Part shown: positions 7,806-17,703 of the stretch, in pieces
Numbering within the stretch: the stretch's first letter is position 1
Layout: each line of letters opens with the position of its first letter
The notes under the pieces: model-generated
What the model was told of the DNA's origin: nothing
What the model saw: the letters and a program-made list of their open reading frames with translations, nothing else
Database searches by the model: none
Origin: Nocardioides lacusdianchii
GTDB lineage: Bacteria; Actinomycetota; Actinomycetes; Propionibacteriales; Nocardioidaceae
Direction: 5' to 3'
DNA length: 64,000 nt
NCBI RefSeq assembly: GCF_020102855.1
Contig: NZ_JADHZD010000002.1
Span: 62,001 to 126,000, forward strand
Translations under genes and position numbers: made by a program

Positions 7806-9551
7806 TCACAGGTACTGGCCGGTGTTGGCGACCGTGTCGATCGACCGCCCCGGCTCGGTGCCCTGCTTGCCGGTGATGAGCGTGCGGATGAAGACGATGC
7901 GCTCGCCCTTCTTGCCCGAGATCCGCGCCCAGTCGTCGGGGTTGGTGGTGTTGGGCAGGTCCTCGTTCTCCTTGAACTCGTCCACGCACGCCTGGAGCAT
8001 GTGCTGGACCCGCAGGCCGCGCTGCGCCGGGTTGAGGTCGCTGTCGAGGAAGTCCTTGATCGCCATCTTCTTCGCGCGGTCGACGATGTTCTGGATCATC
8101 GCTCCGGAGTTGAAGTCCTTGAAGTAGAGGACCTCCTTGTCGCCGTTGGCGTAGGTGACCTCCAGGAAGCGGTTCTCGTCGGTCTCGGTGTACATCCGCT
8201 CCACCGTCGCGCGGATCATCGCGTTCACGGTCGCGACGCGGTCCTGGCCGAACTCCGTGAGGTCGTCGGCGTGCAGCGGCAGCGTCGGGGTGAGGTACTT
8301 GGAGAAGATGTCGCGCGCGGACTCCGCGTCCGGGCGCTCGATCTTGATCTTCACGTCGAGCCGGCCCGGCCGCAGGATCGCGGGGTCGATCATGTCCTCA
8401 CGGTTGGAGGCACCGATCACGAGCACGTTCTCCAGCGCCTCGACACCGTCGATCTCGCTCAGCAGCTGGGGGACGATCGTGTTCTCCACGTCGGAGGAGA
8501 CTCCCGAGCCGCGGGTGCGGAAGAGCGAGTCCATCTCGTCGAAGAACACGATCACCGGGGTGCCGAGCGACGCCTTCTCCCGCGCCCGCTGGAACACCAG
8601 CCGGATGTGGCGCTCGGTCTCGCCGACGTACTTGTTGAGCAGCTCGGGGCCCTTGATGTTGAGGAAGTAGGACTTGCCCGACGCTCCCGTGCGCTCGGCG
8701 ACCTTCTTGGCCAGGGAGTTGGCCACTGCCTTGGCGATCAGCGTCTTGCCGCAGCCGGGCGGGCCGTAGAGGAGCACGCCCTTCGGCGGCTTCAGCTCGT
8801 GGTCCTTGAAGAGCTCGGGGTGCAGGTAGGGCAGCTCGACGGCATCGCGGATCGCGTCGATCTGGGCGGTGAGGCCGCCGATCTGCGTGTAGTCGATGTC
8901 GGGCACCTCCTCCAGCACCAGCTCCTCGACCTCCGACTTCGGCACGACCTCGTAGACGTAGCCGGCACGGGTGTCGAGCAGCAGCGAGTCGCCAGCGCGG
9001 ATGGTGACGTCCTCGGCGCGCAGCGGCTCGGCGAGGCGGACGACCCGCTCCTCGTCGGCGTTGGCGATGACCAGGGCACGCTCGCCGTCGGCGAGGATCT
9101 CCTTGAGCATCACGACCTCACCGACCTGCTCGAAGTCGAGCGCGGCGACGACGTTGAGCGCCTCGTTGAGCATGACCTCCTGGCCGCGCACGAGGCCGTC
9201 GAGCTCGACCGCCGGGCTGACGCTGACGCGCAGCTTGCGACCGCCGGTGAAGACGTCGACGGAGTCGTCGGCGTTGCGGCTGAGGAAGGTGCCGAAGCCC
9301 GCCGGCGGCTGCGCCAGGCGGTCGACCTCCTCCTTCAGCGTGGTGATCTGGTCACGGGCGTCGCGCAGCGTCTGCGCCAGCCGCTCGTTCTGGCTGGACA
9401 CCGCGGCCAGCGACCGCTGTGCGTCCGCCAGGCGGCTCTCGAGACCGCGGGACTGCCCCGGTGCGTCCTCGACGCGACGGCGCAGGTCCAGGACCTCGGC
9501 CTCCAGGTAGCGCACCTGCGTGGCCAGCTGCTCTCGGGTGGGCTCGGACAT
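7806..9551 (-). CDS. arc: Proteasome-associated AAA ATPase ARC/Mpa
   Basis: This 581-residue hexameric unfoldase recognises Pup and threads tagged proteins into the 20S core. An N-terminal coiled coil (about residues 6-83) captures Pup, two OB-type domains follow (about 88-225), then the AAA module with Walker A GPPGCGKT at 263-270, Walker [11 protein letters not shown] and the arginine-finger region. It ends in GQYL, the conserved penultimate-Tyr tail that docks into the alpha ring. The start is the ATG at 9551 because AGGAGG lies 7 nt upstream; the in-frame codon 24 nt earlier lacks a site. A small membrane gene follows 7 bp after the stop. Confidence 0.97.
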   Translation of the reverse strand: MSEPTREQLATQVRYLEAEVLDLRRRVEDAPGQSRGLESRLADAQRSLAAVSSQNERLAQTLRDARDQITTLKEEVDRLAQPPAGFGTFLSRNADDSVDVFTGGRKLRVSVSPAVELDGLVRGQEVMLNEALNVVAALDFEQVGEVVMLKEILADGERALVIANADEERVVRLAEPLRAEDVTIRAGDSLLLDTRAGYVYEVVPKSEVEELVLEEVPDIDYTQIGGLTAQIDAIRDAVELPYLHPELFKDHELKPPKGVLLYGPPGCGKTLIAKAVANSLAKKVAERTGASGKSYFLNIKGPELLNKYVGETERHIRLVFQRAREKASLGTPVIVFFDEMDSLFRTRGSGVSSDVENTIVPQLLSEIDGVEALENVLVIGASNREDMIDPAILRPGRLDVKIKIERPDAESARDIFSKYLTPTLPLHADDLTEFGQDRVATVNAMIRATVERMYTETDENRFLEVTYANGDKEVLYFKDFNSGAMIQNIVDRAKKMAIKDFLDSDLNPAQRGLRVQHMLQACVDEFKENEDLPNTTNPDDWARISGKKGERIVFIRTLITGKQGTEPGRSIDTVANTGQYL

Positions 9552-9657
9552 CTCGCACCTCCTGTCCAGTGACACTACCCACTGACCGATGGGACGGAAG
9601 TGAATGTCTCGCCGTGTTGGTCACCGGTTTGCCGCGGCGGGCCCGACCACCCGCGGC

Positions 9658-10200
9658 TCAGGACCCGTTGAGCCGCCGGATCGCGAGGAGCTCCTCGTGG
9701 CTGAAGCGGCCCGAGGCCGCGAGCACCTGCTGGAGGACCGCCGACTTGCCCGCGATGTAGGTGTCGATGTCCATCTCCGGGTCCGCGGCCAGCGCGAGCT
9801 TCGCGGCGGCGTACGCCTCGCGCAGGTCGTCCCGCGAGCGCAGCACGTCGCGCACTGCGAGGTGGTTGCGGACGTTGGCGGTGCCGGCGGTGCAGACGTA
9901 GACGTTGCGCCGCGGCGGTCCCGGGGCGTGGAAGGCCTCGCGACCGGACACGCCGAGGTCACCGCGGTGGACGTAGCCGATCGACTCGAGCGCAGCGACT
10001 GCGGCGGCCACGTCGGCCGGGTCCACGACCACGTCGACGTCGAGGATCGGCTTGGCGGCCAGGCCGGGGACCGACGTCGAGCCGACGTGCTCGACGACAG
10101 CGGACCGGACGTCGGCCAGCGCCTCGCGCAGGACGGCCGCGACCGCCTCGAAGTCGTCGGCCCACCGGGGCGAGTGCTCGACGACCTGGACCCCGCTCAT
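9658..10200 (-). CDS. GrpB/UPF0157 family nucleotidyltransferase-fold protein
   Basis: The 180-residue protein shows the GrpB (UPF0157) pattern: VVEHSPRWADDFEAV at the N-terminus, EHVGSTSVPGLAAKPILDVDVVV (HVGSTS and the Asp pair of a nucleotidyltransferase active site), FHAPGPPRRNVYV and a VRNHLAVRD motif. Family members are thought to be minimal nucleotidyltransferases, but substrates are not established. Its ATG overlaps the trmI stop by four bases (ATGA), so it is translated from the trmI message. It lies between trmI and arc. Full length, with no disrupted motif. Confidence 0.85.
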   Translation of the reverse strand: MSGVQVVEHSPRWADDFEAVAAVLREALADVRSAVVEHVGSTSVPGLAAKPILDVDVVVDPADVAAAVAALESIGYVHRGDLGVSGREAFHAPGPPRRNVYVCTAGTANVRNHLAVRDVLRSRDDLREAYAAAKLALAADPEMDIDTYIAGKSAVLQQVLAASGRFSHEELLAIRRLNGS

Positions 10201-11171
10201 GCCTCGGTGTCGGCGTCGCTGTCCTTGACCTCGACCGGCGGGATGTCGGCCGGGCGCGGCCCTGTGTAGTCGGGGCCGTACGCCCCGGGGGCCGGCCGAC
10301 GGGTCTTGCGCGGGGGCTTCTCCCCCGGCGCCATGCGCCGCGCGGTGACCAGGAAGGCGGTGTGGCCGATCATCTTGTGGCCGGGTCGCACCGCGAGTCC
10401 CTCGACGTGCCAGTCGCGCACGAGAGACTCCCACGGCTGCGGCTCGGTGAAGCCGCCGTGCACGCGCAGGGTCTCGACCACGCGGGACAGCTGGGTCGTG
10501 GTGGCGACGTAGGCGCAGACGATCCCGCCCGGCACGAGCGCGTCGGCCACCGCGTCGACGCAGTTCCACGGGTCGAGCATGTCGAGGATGATGCGGTCGA
10601 CCTGCGTGCCGAGGCCGGGCAGGCCCTCCTTGAGGTCACCGAGGCGGAGGTCCCACGCCGGGTGGCTCTGGCCGTCGGGGGCGGAGAAGAACTGGTTGAC
10701 GTTGCGGCGGGCGACGTCGGCGAACTCCTCGCGCAGCTCGTAGGACGTCACCCGACCCCACGGGCCGACGGCGCGCAGCAGCGAGCAGGTGAGGGCGCCC
10801 GAGCCGGCGCCCGCCTCGACGACGCGCGCACCGGGGTAGATGTCGGCCAGCGCGATGATCTGGGCGGCGTCCTTGGGGTAGACCACGGCCGCGCCCCGCG
10901 GCATGGAGACGACGAACTCGTTGAGCAGCGGGCGGAAGACGAGGTACTGCCCGCCGGCCGACGAGGTGAGGGTGAAGCCCTCGTCGCGGCCGATCATGTC
11001 GTCGTGGTCGAGGTGGCCCTTGTTGGAGAAGAAGCGCTTGCCGGCGACCAGCTCGAAGTTGTGCTTGCGGCCCTTCTGGTCGGTCAGCCGCACCCACTCC
11101 CCCTCGCGCAGGGGACCGCGGTGGACGCCGGACCAGGCCTCGGCGGGGACGTCGGGAGAGGTCTCGGGCAT
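10197..11171 (-). CDS. trmI: tRNA (adenine-58-N1)-methyltransferase TrmI
   Basis: The 324-residue enzyme methylates A58 in the T-loop of tRNA using SAM. The N-terminal domain (about 1-100) includes the conserved GKRFFSNKGHLDHDDMIGRDEG, and the SAM-binding motif is VVEAGAGSGALT near residue 125, followed by EFADVARRN and ILDMLDPW, the substrate pocket. The C-terminal 40 residues are a basic, Pro-rich extension. Conserved beside the actinobacterial proteasome ATPase gene. The ATG at 11171 is preceded by TAGTCT plus 7 nt; the longer upstream frame overlaps the protease gene in another register and is rejected. Confidence 0.94.
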   Translation of the reverse strand: MPETSPDVPAEAWSGVHRGPLREGEWVRLTDQKGRKHNFELVAGKRFFSNKGHLDHDDMIGRDEGFTLTSSAGGQYLVFRPLLNEFVVSMPRGAAVVYPKDAAQIIALADIYPGARVVEAGAGSGALTCSLLRAVGPWGRVTSYELREEFADVARRNVNQFFSAPDGQSHPAWDLRLGDLKEGLPGLGTQVDRIILDMLDPWNCVDAVADALVPGGIVCAYVATTTQLSRVVETLRVHGGFTEPQPWESLVRDWHVEGLAVRPGHKMIGHTAFLVTARRMAPGEKPPRKTRRPAPGAYGPDYTGPRPADIPPVEVKDSDADTEA

Positions 11172-11178
11172 GGCGCGC

Positions 11179-11184
11179 AGACTA
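11179..11184 (-). promoter_or_regulatory. -10 element of trmI (leaderless)
   Basis: TAGTCT on the minus strand lies 7 nt before the trmI ATG, with no ribosome site between them. Confidence 0.5.
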
Positions 11185-11242
11185 GTGCGCCCGAGCCCGA
11201 TCCACCCATCCGGCGGCGTCGTGCAGGTCGCGAGCGGCAGGC

Positions 11243-12412
11243 TCAGCGGCGGGCGTTCTCGCGGAAGGCGCGGTCGACGTCCGCGGTCGAGAGCACGCCG
11301 TAGATGTGACCGTCCTCCTCGACGAGGAGGTACTCCTCGGCCGGACGCCGGCTGATCGCGAGGATCAGGTCCTCGCCCGCGACGGTGGCGGGGAGCGTGA
11401 GCCCGTCCTCGAGGACACGGGTGACGGTCGAGACCGGCACCCAGGGGCGGCGCTCCTCCGGCATGGCCGTGACCGCGGCCTCGCTCACGATGCCGATCGG
11501 GGAGCCGTCGTTGCCCACCGTGACGATGCTGCCGGCCTGCGCGTCCTGCGCGCGGCGTACGGCCTCGGCGAGCGGGAGGTCGGCGGGGACGGTGAGCGTA
11601 CGCCGGGCCAGCGGGCGCGCGACCAGGGCCGGCAGGCGCTCGCGGAGCCGGGCGTGCGCCATCGCGGCGGTCGCGCCGGTCCAGAGGAACAGGCCGAGGA
11701 TGAAGACCAGGACGACGTCGAGAATGGTGGGCGACTCGCCGGTCAGCGGCTCCATCACGACCGGCCAGGCGAGCAGGGCCAGCGCGGTGAGGCGGCCACC
11801 CCAGCCCGCGACGATCGTGGCGCGGTGCTGGTTGCCCGAGGCGCCCCAGACCGCCGCCTTGAGGACCCGGCCACCGTCGAGCGGGAGCCCGGGCACGAGG
11901 TTGAGGACGCCGATGATCAGGTTGGCGCCGGCCAGGCCCTGCACCGCGGCACGGACCAGACCGTCGGGGACCACGAACCACAGCGCCGCGGCGGCGATCC
12001 CGACCCCGATCGAGGTGAGCGGACCCACCACGGCGATCCAGAACTCGTGGCGGGGCCGGCGCGACTGCCCGTCGATCTCGGTCATGCCGCCGAGGAAGTG
12101 CAGGGTGATGGAGTTGACGCCGTAGCCCAGTCGCTTCGCGACGACCGCGTGCGAGGCCTCGTGGAGCAGGACGGAGAGGTAGAGCACGACGGCGAAGACG
12201 AAGCCGGCGACGTACTTCCAGAAGCCCAGGCCCGGCTGCACCTGCTCGATGCGCGGGGCGAAGGTCAGCGAGATCAGCAGTGCGACGATGAGCCACGAGC
12301 TCGTGATGAGCACGTCGATCCCGACGATCGAGCCGATCCGCCACGTGCCCGGAGGGCGCGGCGCGGGGCGCGAGGTCCCCTGCGGCGGGGCCGGATCATT
12401 CGGTGCGGGCAC
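11243..12412 (-). CDS. Site-2 protease (M50) with CBS domains
   Basis: This is a 389-residue intramembrane zinc protease of the Rip3/SpoIVFB-like group. Transmembrane segments include about 30-50, 66-84, 125-145 and 215-240. The zinc site is HEASH at 84-88, with the second motif in LVPGLPLDGGRVL (about 165-180). Two CBS domains occupy roughly 250-389 and may sense adenine nucleotides. Such enzymes cut membrane-anchored anti-sigma factors or other regulators; the substrate here is unknown. The GTG at 12412 follows TAGGGT by 6 nt. It is divergent from the nuclease gene at 12495 and lies upstream of trmI. Confidence 0.92.
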   Translation of the reverse strand: MPAPNDPAPPQGTSRPAPRPPGTWRIGSIVGIDVLITSSWLIVALLISLTFAPRIEQVQPGLGFWKYVAGFVFAVVLYLSVLLHEASHAVVAKRLGYGVNSITLHFLGGMTEIDGQSRRPRHEFWIAVVGPLTSIGVGIAAAALWFVVPDGLVRAAVQGLAGANLIIGVLNLVPGLPLDGGRVLKAAVWGASGNQHRATIVAGWGGRLTALALLAWPVVMEPLTGESPTILDVVLVFILGLFLWTGATAAMAHARLRERLPALVARPLARRTLTVPADLPLAEAVRRAQDAQAGSIVTVGNDGSPIGIVSEAAVTAMPEERRPWVPVSTVTRVLEDGLTLPATVAGEDLILAISRRPAEEYLLVEEDGHIYGVLSTADVDRAFRENARR

Positions 12413-12418
12413 ACCACG

Positions 12419-12424
12419 ACCCTA
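12419..12424 (-). promoter_or_regulatory. -10 element of the M50 protease gene (leaderless)
   Basis: TAGGGT on the minus strand is 6 nt from the GTG start at 12412. Confidence 0.55.
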
Positions 12425-12494
12425 GCCAACCCCGCCCACGGCGGTGCGCGCGCCGTGAGCGGTGTCGTACGCCTCGCCTAGGGTGAGCCGCGCC

Positions 12495-13388
12495 ATGACG
12501 ATCCCCACCGCAGACTCCCCCGCCGAGCGCGTCTCCACGCCCGTGGACGGCGTCGAGGTGCTCGGAGCGCTGTCGCCCAGCCGGGCCGGCGACTTCATGG
12601 CCTGCCCGTTGATGTACCGCTTCCGCACCATCGACCGCCTGCCCGAGGAGCCGTCGCCCGACGCGGTGCGGGGCACAGTGGTCCACAAGGTGCTCGAGGA
12701 CCTCTTCGACCTGCCTGCGGCCGGCCGGACCCCCGAGGCGGCCGCCGACATGCTCGAGCCGACCTTTGAGGCGCTGCTGGAGGCCGAACCGGCGCTCGGG
12801 GAGATGTTCGGCGACGAGGGTCCCGACCTGACCGCGTGGCTGTCGTCGTGCCGCCCGGTCCTCGCCCGCTACTTCGACCTCGAGGACCCGCGTCGCCTCG
12901 AGCCGGCCGATCGCGAGCTCTACGTCGAGGCCCTCCTCGACTCCCGGCTGCTGCTGCGCGGTTTCGTCGACCGCGTCGACGTCGCGCCCGACGGCCGGAT
13001 CCGCATCACCGACTATAAATCGGGACGCTCCCCGGCGGTGGGCTACGAGGCCAAGGCCCTCTTCCAGATGAAGTTCTACGCCCTGGTCATCTGGCGCCTG
13101 CGCGGCGTCGTGCCGTCGGTGCTCCAGCTGGTCTACCTCGGCAACGGCGAGATCCTGCGCTACGAGCCCGACGAGGACGACCTGCGCGCCACCGAGCGCA
13201 AGGTCGAGGCCGTCTGGACCGCGATCCAGCTCGCCCACGAGACCGGCGACTGGCAGCCCAGCCCGTCGCGCCTGTGCGACTGGTGCTCCTACCACCAGTT
13301 CTGCCCCACCAAGGGCGGCACGGTCCCGCCGCTGCCCGAGCCGGTGCCGGTGCAGGCAGACGCCTCTGCGGACGAGGCCGACGACTGA
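12495..13388 (+). CDS. RecB-like PD-(D/E)XK nuclease with Fe-S cluster motif
   Basis: The 297-residue protein carries the nuclease motifs of the RecB/AddB/Cas4 superfamily: GTVVHKVLEDLF near residue 61, FVDRVDV (Asp162) and ITDYKSG (Asp173, Lys175). One cysteine at about residue 37 (MACPLMYRF) plus three in CDWCSYHQFCP near the C-terminus form the 1+3 pattern that holds a 4Fe-4S cluster in AddB and Cas4. It is a stand-alone nuclease gene, probably for DNA repair, conserved beside trmI and arc in actinobacteria. ATG 12495 was chosen; an in-frame GTG lies at 12462. No cas genes or CRISPR are nearby. Confidence 0.88.
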   Translation: MTIPTADSPAERVSTPVDGVEVLGALSPSRAGDFMACPLMYRFRTIDRLPEEPSPDAVRGTVVHKVLEDLFDLPAAGRTPEAAADMLEPTFEALLEAEPALGEMFGDEGPDLTAWLSSCRPVLARYFDLEDPRRLEPADRELYVEALLDSRLLLRGFVDRVDVAPDGRIRITDYKSGRSPAVGYEAKALFQMKFYALVIWRLRGVVPSVLQLVYLGNGEILRYEPDEDDLRATERKVEAVWTAIQLAHETGDWQPSPSRLCDWCSYHQFCPTKGGTVPPLPEPVPVQADASADEADD

Positions 13389-13429
13389 CCTCGACCGCGT
13401 CGCCGTACGTCGTCGCGCGCGGCCCGGTC

Positions 13430-14598
13430 TCAGGGCACCGGCGGACCGTCCGGCGCGAGGAAGGGCGACCCATCGTCGCGCGGCGCGCCCCACGACGACT
13501 CGTCCGTTGTCTCCGGTGCCACCTCGTGGCGCTCGATCTCCCCCCGGGCGATCTCCTCGGCCCAGTGGCACGCCACCCGGTGCCCAGGGCTCGAGCCGGC
13601 CACGTCGACCACGCGCAGCTGCGGCCGCTCGGTGTCGCAGAGGGTCTCCTGCCGCCACGGGCACCGCGTGTGGAAGCGGCAGCCGGTCGGCGGGTTCGCC
13701 GGCGACGGCAGGTCGCCGGTGAGCAGGATCTGCTCGCGCGAGTCCTCGACCTCCGGGTCCGGCACCGGGACGGCCGACATGAGGGCGCGGGTGTAGGGGT
13801 GGAGCGGTACGTCGTACAGCTCCCCCGCCTCGGACTCCTCCACGAGGCCGCCGAGGTACATCACGCCGATGCGGTCGCTGATGTGGCGCACCACCGCGAG
13901 GTCGTGGGCGACGACGAGGTAGGTGAGGCCGAGCTCCTCCTGCAGGTCCTGGAGCAGGTTGATCACCTGCGCCTGGATCGAGACGTCGAGGGCGCTGACC
14001 GGCTCGTCGGCGACGATCAGGTCGGGACCGACCGACAGCGCCCGGGCGATGCCGATGCGCTGGCGCTGGCCGCCGGAGAACTCGTGGGGGTACTTCTTCA
14101 GCCCCGACGGCGGGAGGCCCACCGCCGACATCAGCTCGCGCAGCCGGGTGTGGGTCGCCGACGCGTCGGTGTCGAGGCCGTGCGCGCGCATGCCCTCGAG
14201 CAGCAGCGCCTCGACGGTCTGGCGTGGGTCGAGGCTGGACATCGGGTCCTGGAAGACCATCTGGAAGCGCTTGCGCTCACGACGCAGCGCCTCGCCCTTC
14301 AACGAGGCGATGTCCACGCCGTCGAAGAGCACCGAGCCCGCCGTGGGCGGCTCGAGGTTCAGGATCGCCTTGCCGAGGGTCGACTTGCCGCAGCCCGACT
14401 CCCCCACCAGCCCGTAGGTCTCGCCGCGGCGGATGGTGAGGTCGACGCCGTCGACGGCGCGCACGTGTCCGACCGTCCGGTCGAAGACGACACCGCGCTT
14501 GATCGGGAAGTGCACCTCGAGGCCGCTCACCTCCACGAGCACCTCGCCCGGTGCGCCGGTCCGCGTGTCGTGGGCCGGGTCGAGCCCGGTGGATCCGC

Positions 14599-14602
<4 letters not shown>
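13430..14602 (-). CDS. Peptide ABC importer, ATPase (DppF/OppF-type)
   Basis: This 390-residue ATPase pairs with the product of 14599-15621 to drive peptide uptake. Walker A is GESGCGKS, the signature is [14 protein letters not shown], and Walker B is [12 protein letters not shown]. The C-terminal oligopeptide-transporter region has clustered cysteines ([15 protein letters not shown]). A longer insert with [13 protein letters not shown] near the N-terminus is typical of DppF-type subunits. Its ATG overlaps the stop of the preceding ATPase gene by four bases. An acidic, Pro-rich tail ends the protein. It is the last gene of the five-gene importer unit. Confidence 0.94.
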
Positions 14603-15621
<1,019 letters not shown>

Positions 15622-15625
15622 GGCA

Positions 15626-16606
15626 CTACCTCCGGGTCTTCGGGTCGAGGGCCTCGCGCAGCGACTCGCCCATCAGCGTGAAGCCGAGGGCGACGACGAT
15701 GATGCAGGCGGCCGGGTAGAACGCCAGGTGCGGCGCCTCACCGAGGAACGGCTGGGCCTTGCCGAGCATCTGGCCCCACTCGGGGCGGCGGTCGTCGGGG
15801 TTGCCGAGGCCGAGGAACGACAGCGCAGCCGCGTCGATGATCGCGACCGCCAGCACCAGCGTCGCCTGGACGATGACCGGACCCAGCGCGTTGGGCAGCA
15901 TGTGGCGGAACACGATCGCGCGCTGCTTGACGCCGAGGGACCGCGCCGCGAGGACGTGGTCACTGGCACGCTGGGCGAGCATCGACCCCCGCAGCAGCCG
16001 GGCGAAGATGGGCACCTGCACCGTGGCGATCGCGATGATCAGCGTCCACTGGCTCGGCCTCGTGGCCAGCGCCGCCAGCGTGAAGGCCAGCAGCAGCGAC
16101 GGGATGGACAGCATCACGTCCACGATGCGCATGACGAGTGAGTCGATCCAGCCGCCCACGGCCCCGGCGAGCGTGCCGAGGACGAGCCCGCCGAGGAGAC
16201 CGAAGAAGGTCGCGAGCACGCCCACGAGCAGGGTCTGCTGCGACCCGACGAGCAGACGTGACAGGAGGTCGCGGCCCTTGTCGTCGGCGCCGAGCGGGTG
16301 GCCCGCCTCGGGCCCGGGCACGGGGTTGGACTGCGGGCGTACGTCGTCGAGGAGCGGACGCGCGGCCGGGTCCCACGGAGCCAGCCACGGCGCGACGAGC
16401 GCCAGCGCGATGAACGCGACGGTGATCGCGAGGCCGACGAGGAAGACCGGGTTGCGACGCAGCCGGCGCCAGGCGCTCTTGATCAGCGAGACGCCGCCCT
16501 CCTCGGCGGCGGAGGCGGAGGCGAGCGCGTCGATGCGCTGTGAGCGGCGCTCGGCGTACGTCGTGCGCTCCGGTGGGAGCTCGGGGGTCGGTGTCATCGG
16601 GCTCAC
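15626..16606 (-). CDS. Peptide ABC importer, permease (DppC/OppC-type)
   Basis: This 326-residue permease has a long cytoplasmic N-terminus (residues 1-50) and six hydrophobic segments. The OppC-type N-terminal domain contains the conserved periplasm-facing HPLGADDKGRDLLSRLL, and the EAA loop is ARSLGVKQRAIVFRHMLPNALGPV. It forms the membrane channel with the DppB-type subunit. The GTG at 16606 overlaps the stop of the preceding permease gene by four bases (GTGA); a possible internal ATG lies 9 nt downstream. The C-terminus (ESLREALDPKTRR) is the standard family ending. Confidence 0.94.
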   Translation of the reverse strand: MSPMTPTPELPPERTTYAERRSQRIDALASASAAEEGGVSLIKSAWRRLRRNPVFLVGLAITVAFIALALVAPWLAPWDPAARPLLDDVRPQSNPVPGPEAGHPLGADDKGRDLLSRLLVGSQQTLLVGVLATFFGLLGGLVLGTLAGAVGGWIDSLVMRIVDVMLSIPSLLLAFTLAALATRPSQWTLIIAIATVQVPIFARLLRGSMLAQRASDHVLAARSLGVKQRAIVFRHMLPNALGPVIVQATLVLAVAIIDAAALSFLGLGNPDDRRPEWGQMLGKAQPFLGEAPHLAFYPAACIIVVALGFTLMGESLREALDPKTRR

Positions 16607-17613
16607 CTCGTCCTGATCCGGGGGTCGATGACGGCGTACGCGATGTCGACCAAGAGGTTGACCAGCACGTAGATGGCAGCCGCGGCGATGATCAGCACCT
16701 GCAGCACCGGGTAGTCCTTGTCACGGAACGCCGTGGCCAGGGCGTCCCCGATGCCACGGATCGAGAAGACGGTCTCGGTGAGCACCGCCCCCGACAGCAG
16801 CGCGCCTACCTGCAGGCCCACGGTCGTCACCACCGGCAGTATCGCGTTGCGCAGCACGTGGCGTCCGCGGATCACCTGCGCGGTGAGTCCCTTGGCCTCG
16901 GCGGTGCGGACGTAGTCCTCGTCGAGGACGTCGAGCACCGAGGCACGGGTGATGCGGAAGATGACGGCGAACGGGATCGTGGCGAGCGCCACCGCGGGCA
17001 GCACGAGGTGCTTGAGGGCGTCCCACGCGGCGTCCCACTCGCGGGTGAGGATCCCGTCGAGGACGAACAACCCGGTCACGCGCGTGGCGTCGAGGCCGGT
17101 GCTCTGGCGTCCCGACACGGGGAGCAGGTTCCACTCGACGGCGAAGAAGTACTTGAGCAGGAACCCGGTGAAGAAGACCGGCACCGCGACACCGACCAGC
17201 GAGAAGATCACGGTCGTGGTGTCGAGCGGGGTGCCCTTGCGCCGGGCAGCGAGGTAGCCCAGCGGGATGCCGAGCGCGATGGCGATGACGAGGGCGAAGA
17301 ACGACAGCTCGATGGTCGCCGGCAGGCGGGCGAAGAAGATGTCGAGGGCGTCCTCGCCCGGCAGCACCTTCGTGGACACGCCGAAGTCGCCCTGGACCGC
17401 CCGCTCCATGTAGCGGAGGTACTGCACCGGCAGGGGCTGGTCGAGACCGAGGGCCTTCTCCAGCGCCGCACGTCGTTCGGGGGTGCCACGCTCGCCGAGC
17501 AGCGCGGACACGGGGCCACCGGGCAGCGAGCGCAGCCACACGAAGACCAGCACGGACAGGACGAGCACGACGCCGACCATCTGGATCAGGCGGCGCAGGA
17601 CGAAGCGAAGCAT
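16603..17613 (-). CDS. Peptide ABC importer, permease (DppB/OppB-type)
   Basis: The 336-residue protein begins with the typical MLRFVLRRLIQMVGVVLVLSVL membrane segment and contains LRYMERAVQGDFGVS, the six-helix core and an EAA-like loop (DYVRTAEAKGLTAQVIRGRHVLRNAILPV). It ends in DIAYAVIDPRIRTR. It is separated from the binding-protein gene by about 90 bp holding a strong hairpin (17638-17668), so the permease and ATPase genes are probably expressed at a lower level than the binding protein. Translationally coupled to the next permease. Confidence 0.94.
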   Translation of the reverse strand: MLRFVLRRLIQMVGVVLVLSVLVFVWLRSLPGGPVSALLGERGTPERRAALEKALGLDQPLPVQYLRYMERAVQGDFGVSTKVLPGEDALDIFFARLPATIELSFFALVIAIALGIPLGYLAARRKGTPLDTTTVIFSLVGVAVPVFFTGFLLKYFFAVEWNLLPVSGRQSTGLDATRVTGLFVLDGILTREWDAAWDALKHLVLPAVALATIPFAVIFRITRASVLDVLDEDYVRTAEAKGLTAQVIRGRHVLRNAILPVVTTVGLQVGALLSGAVLTETVFSIRGIGDALATAFRDKDYPVLQVLIIAAAAIYVLVNLLVDIAYAVIDPRIRTR

Positions 17614-17637
17614 GGATCTCCTCTACACCGGCCCGGA

Positions 17638-17668
17638 CCAGGGGGTCGTCCGAAGGACGACCCCCTGG
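17638..17668 (-). terminator. Strong hairpin between binding protein and permease genes
   Basis: A perfect 14-bp stem, CCAGGGGGTCGTCC with its complement, closes a 3-nt GAA loop. There is no U-tract. Placement just after the binding-protein stop suggests partial termination or 3'-end stabilisation, which would set the usual excess of binding protein over transporter. Confidence 0.7.
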
Positions 17669-17703
17669 CACACGGGACGTTTCACTGGTGGGCGAGGAGG
17701 ACC

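Noticed and set aside
12495..13388. Cas4 nuclease
   Set aside because: The Fe-S and nuclease pattern is shared with AddB-like proteins; no CRISPR or other cas genes are nearby and the position beside trmI is conserved for the RecB-like protein.
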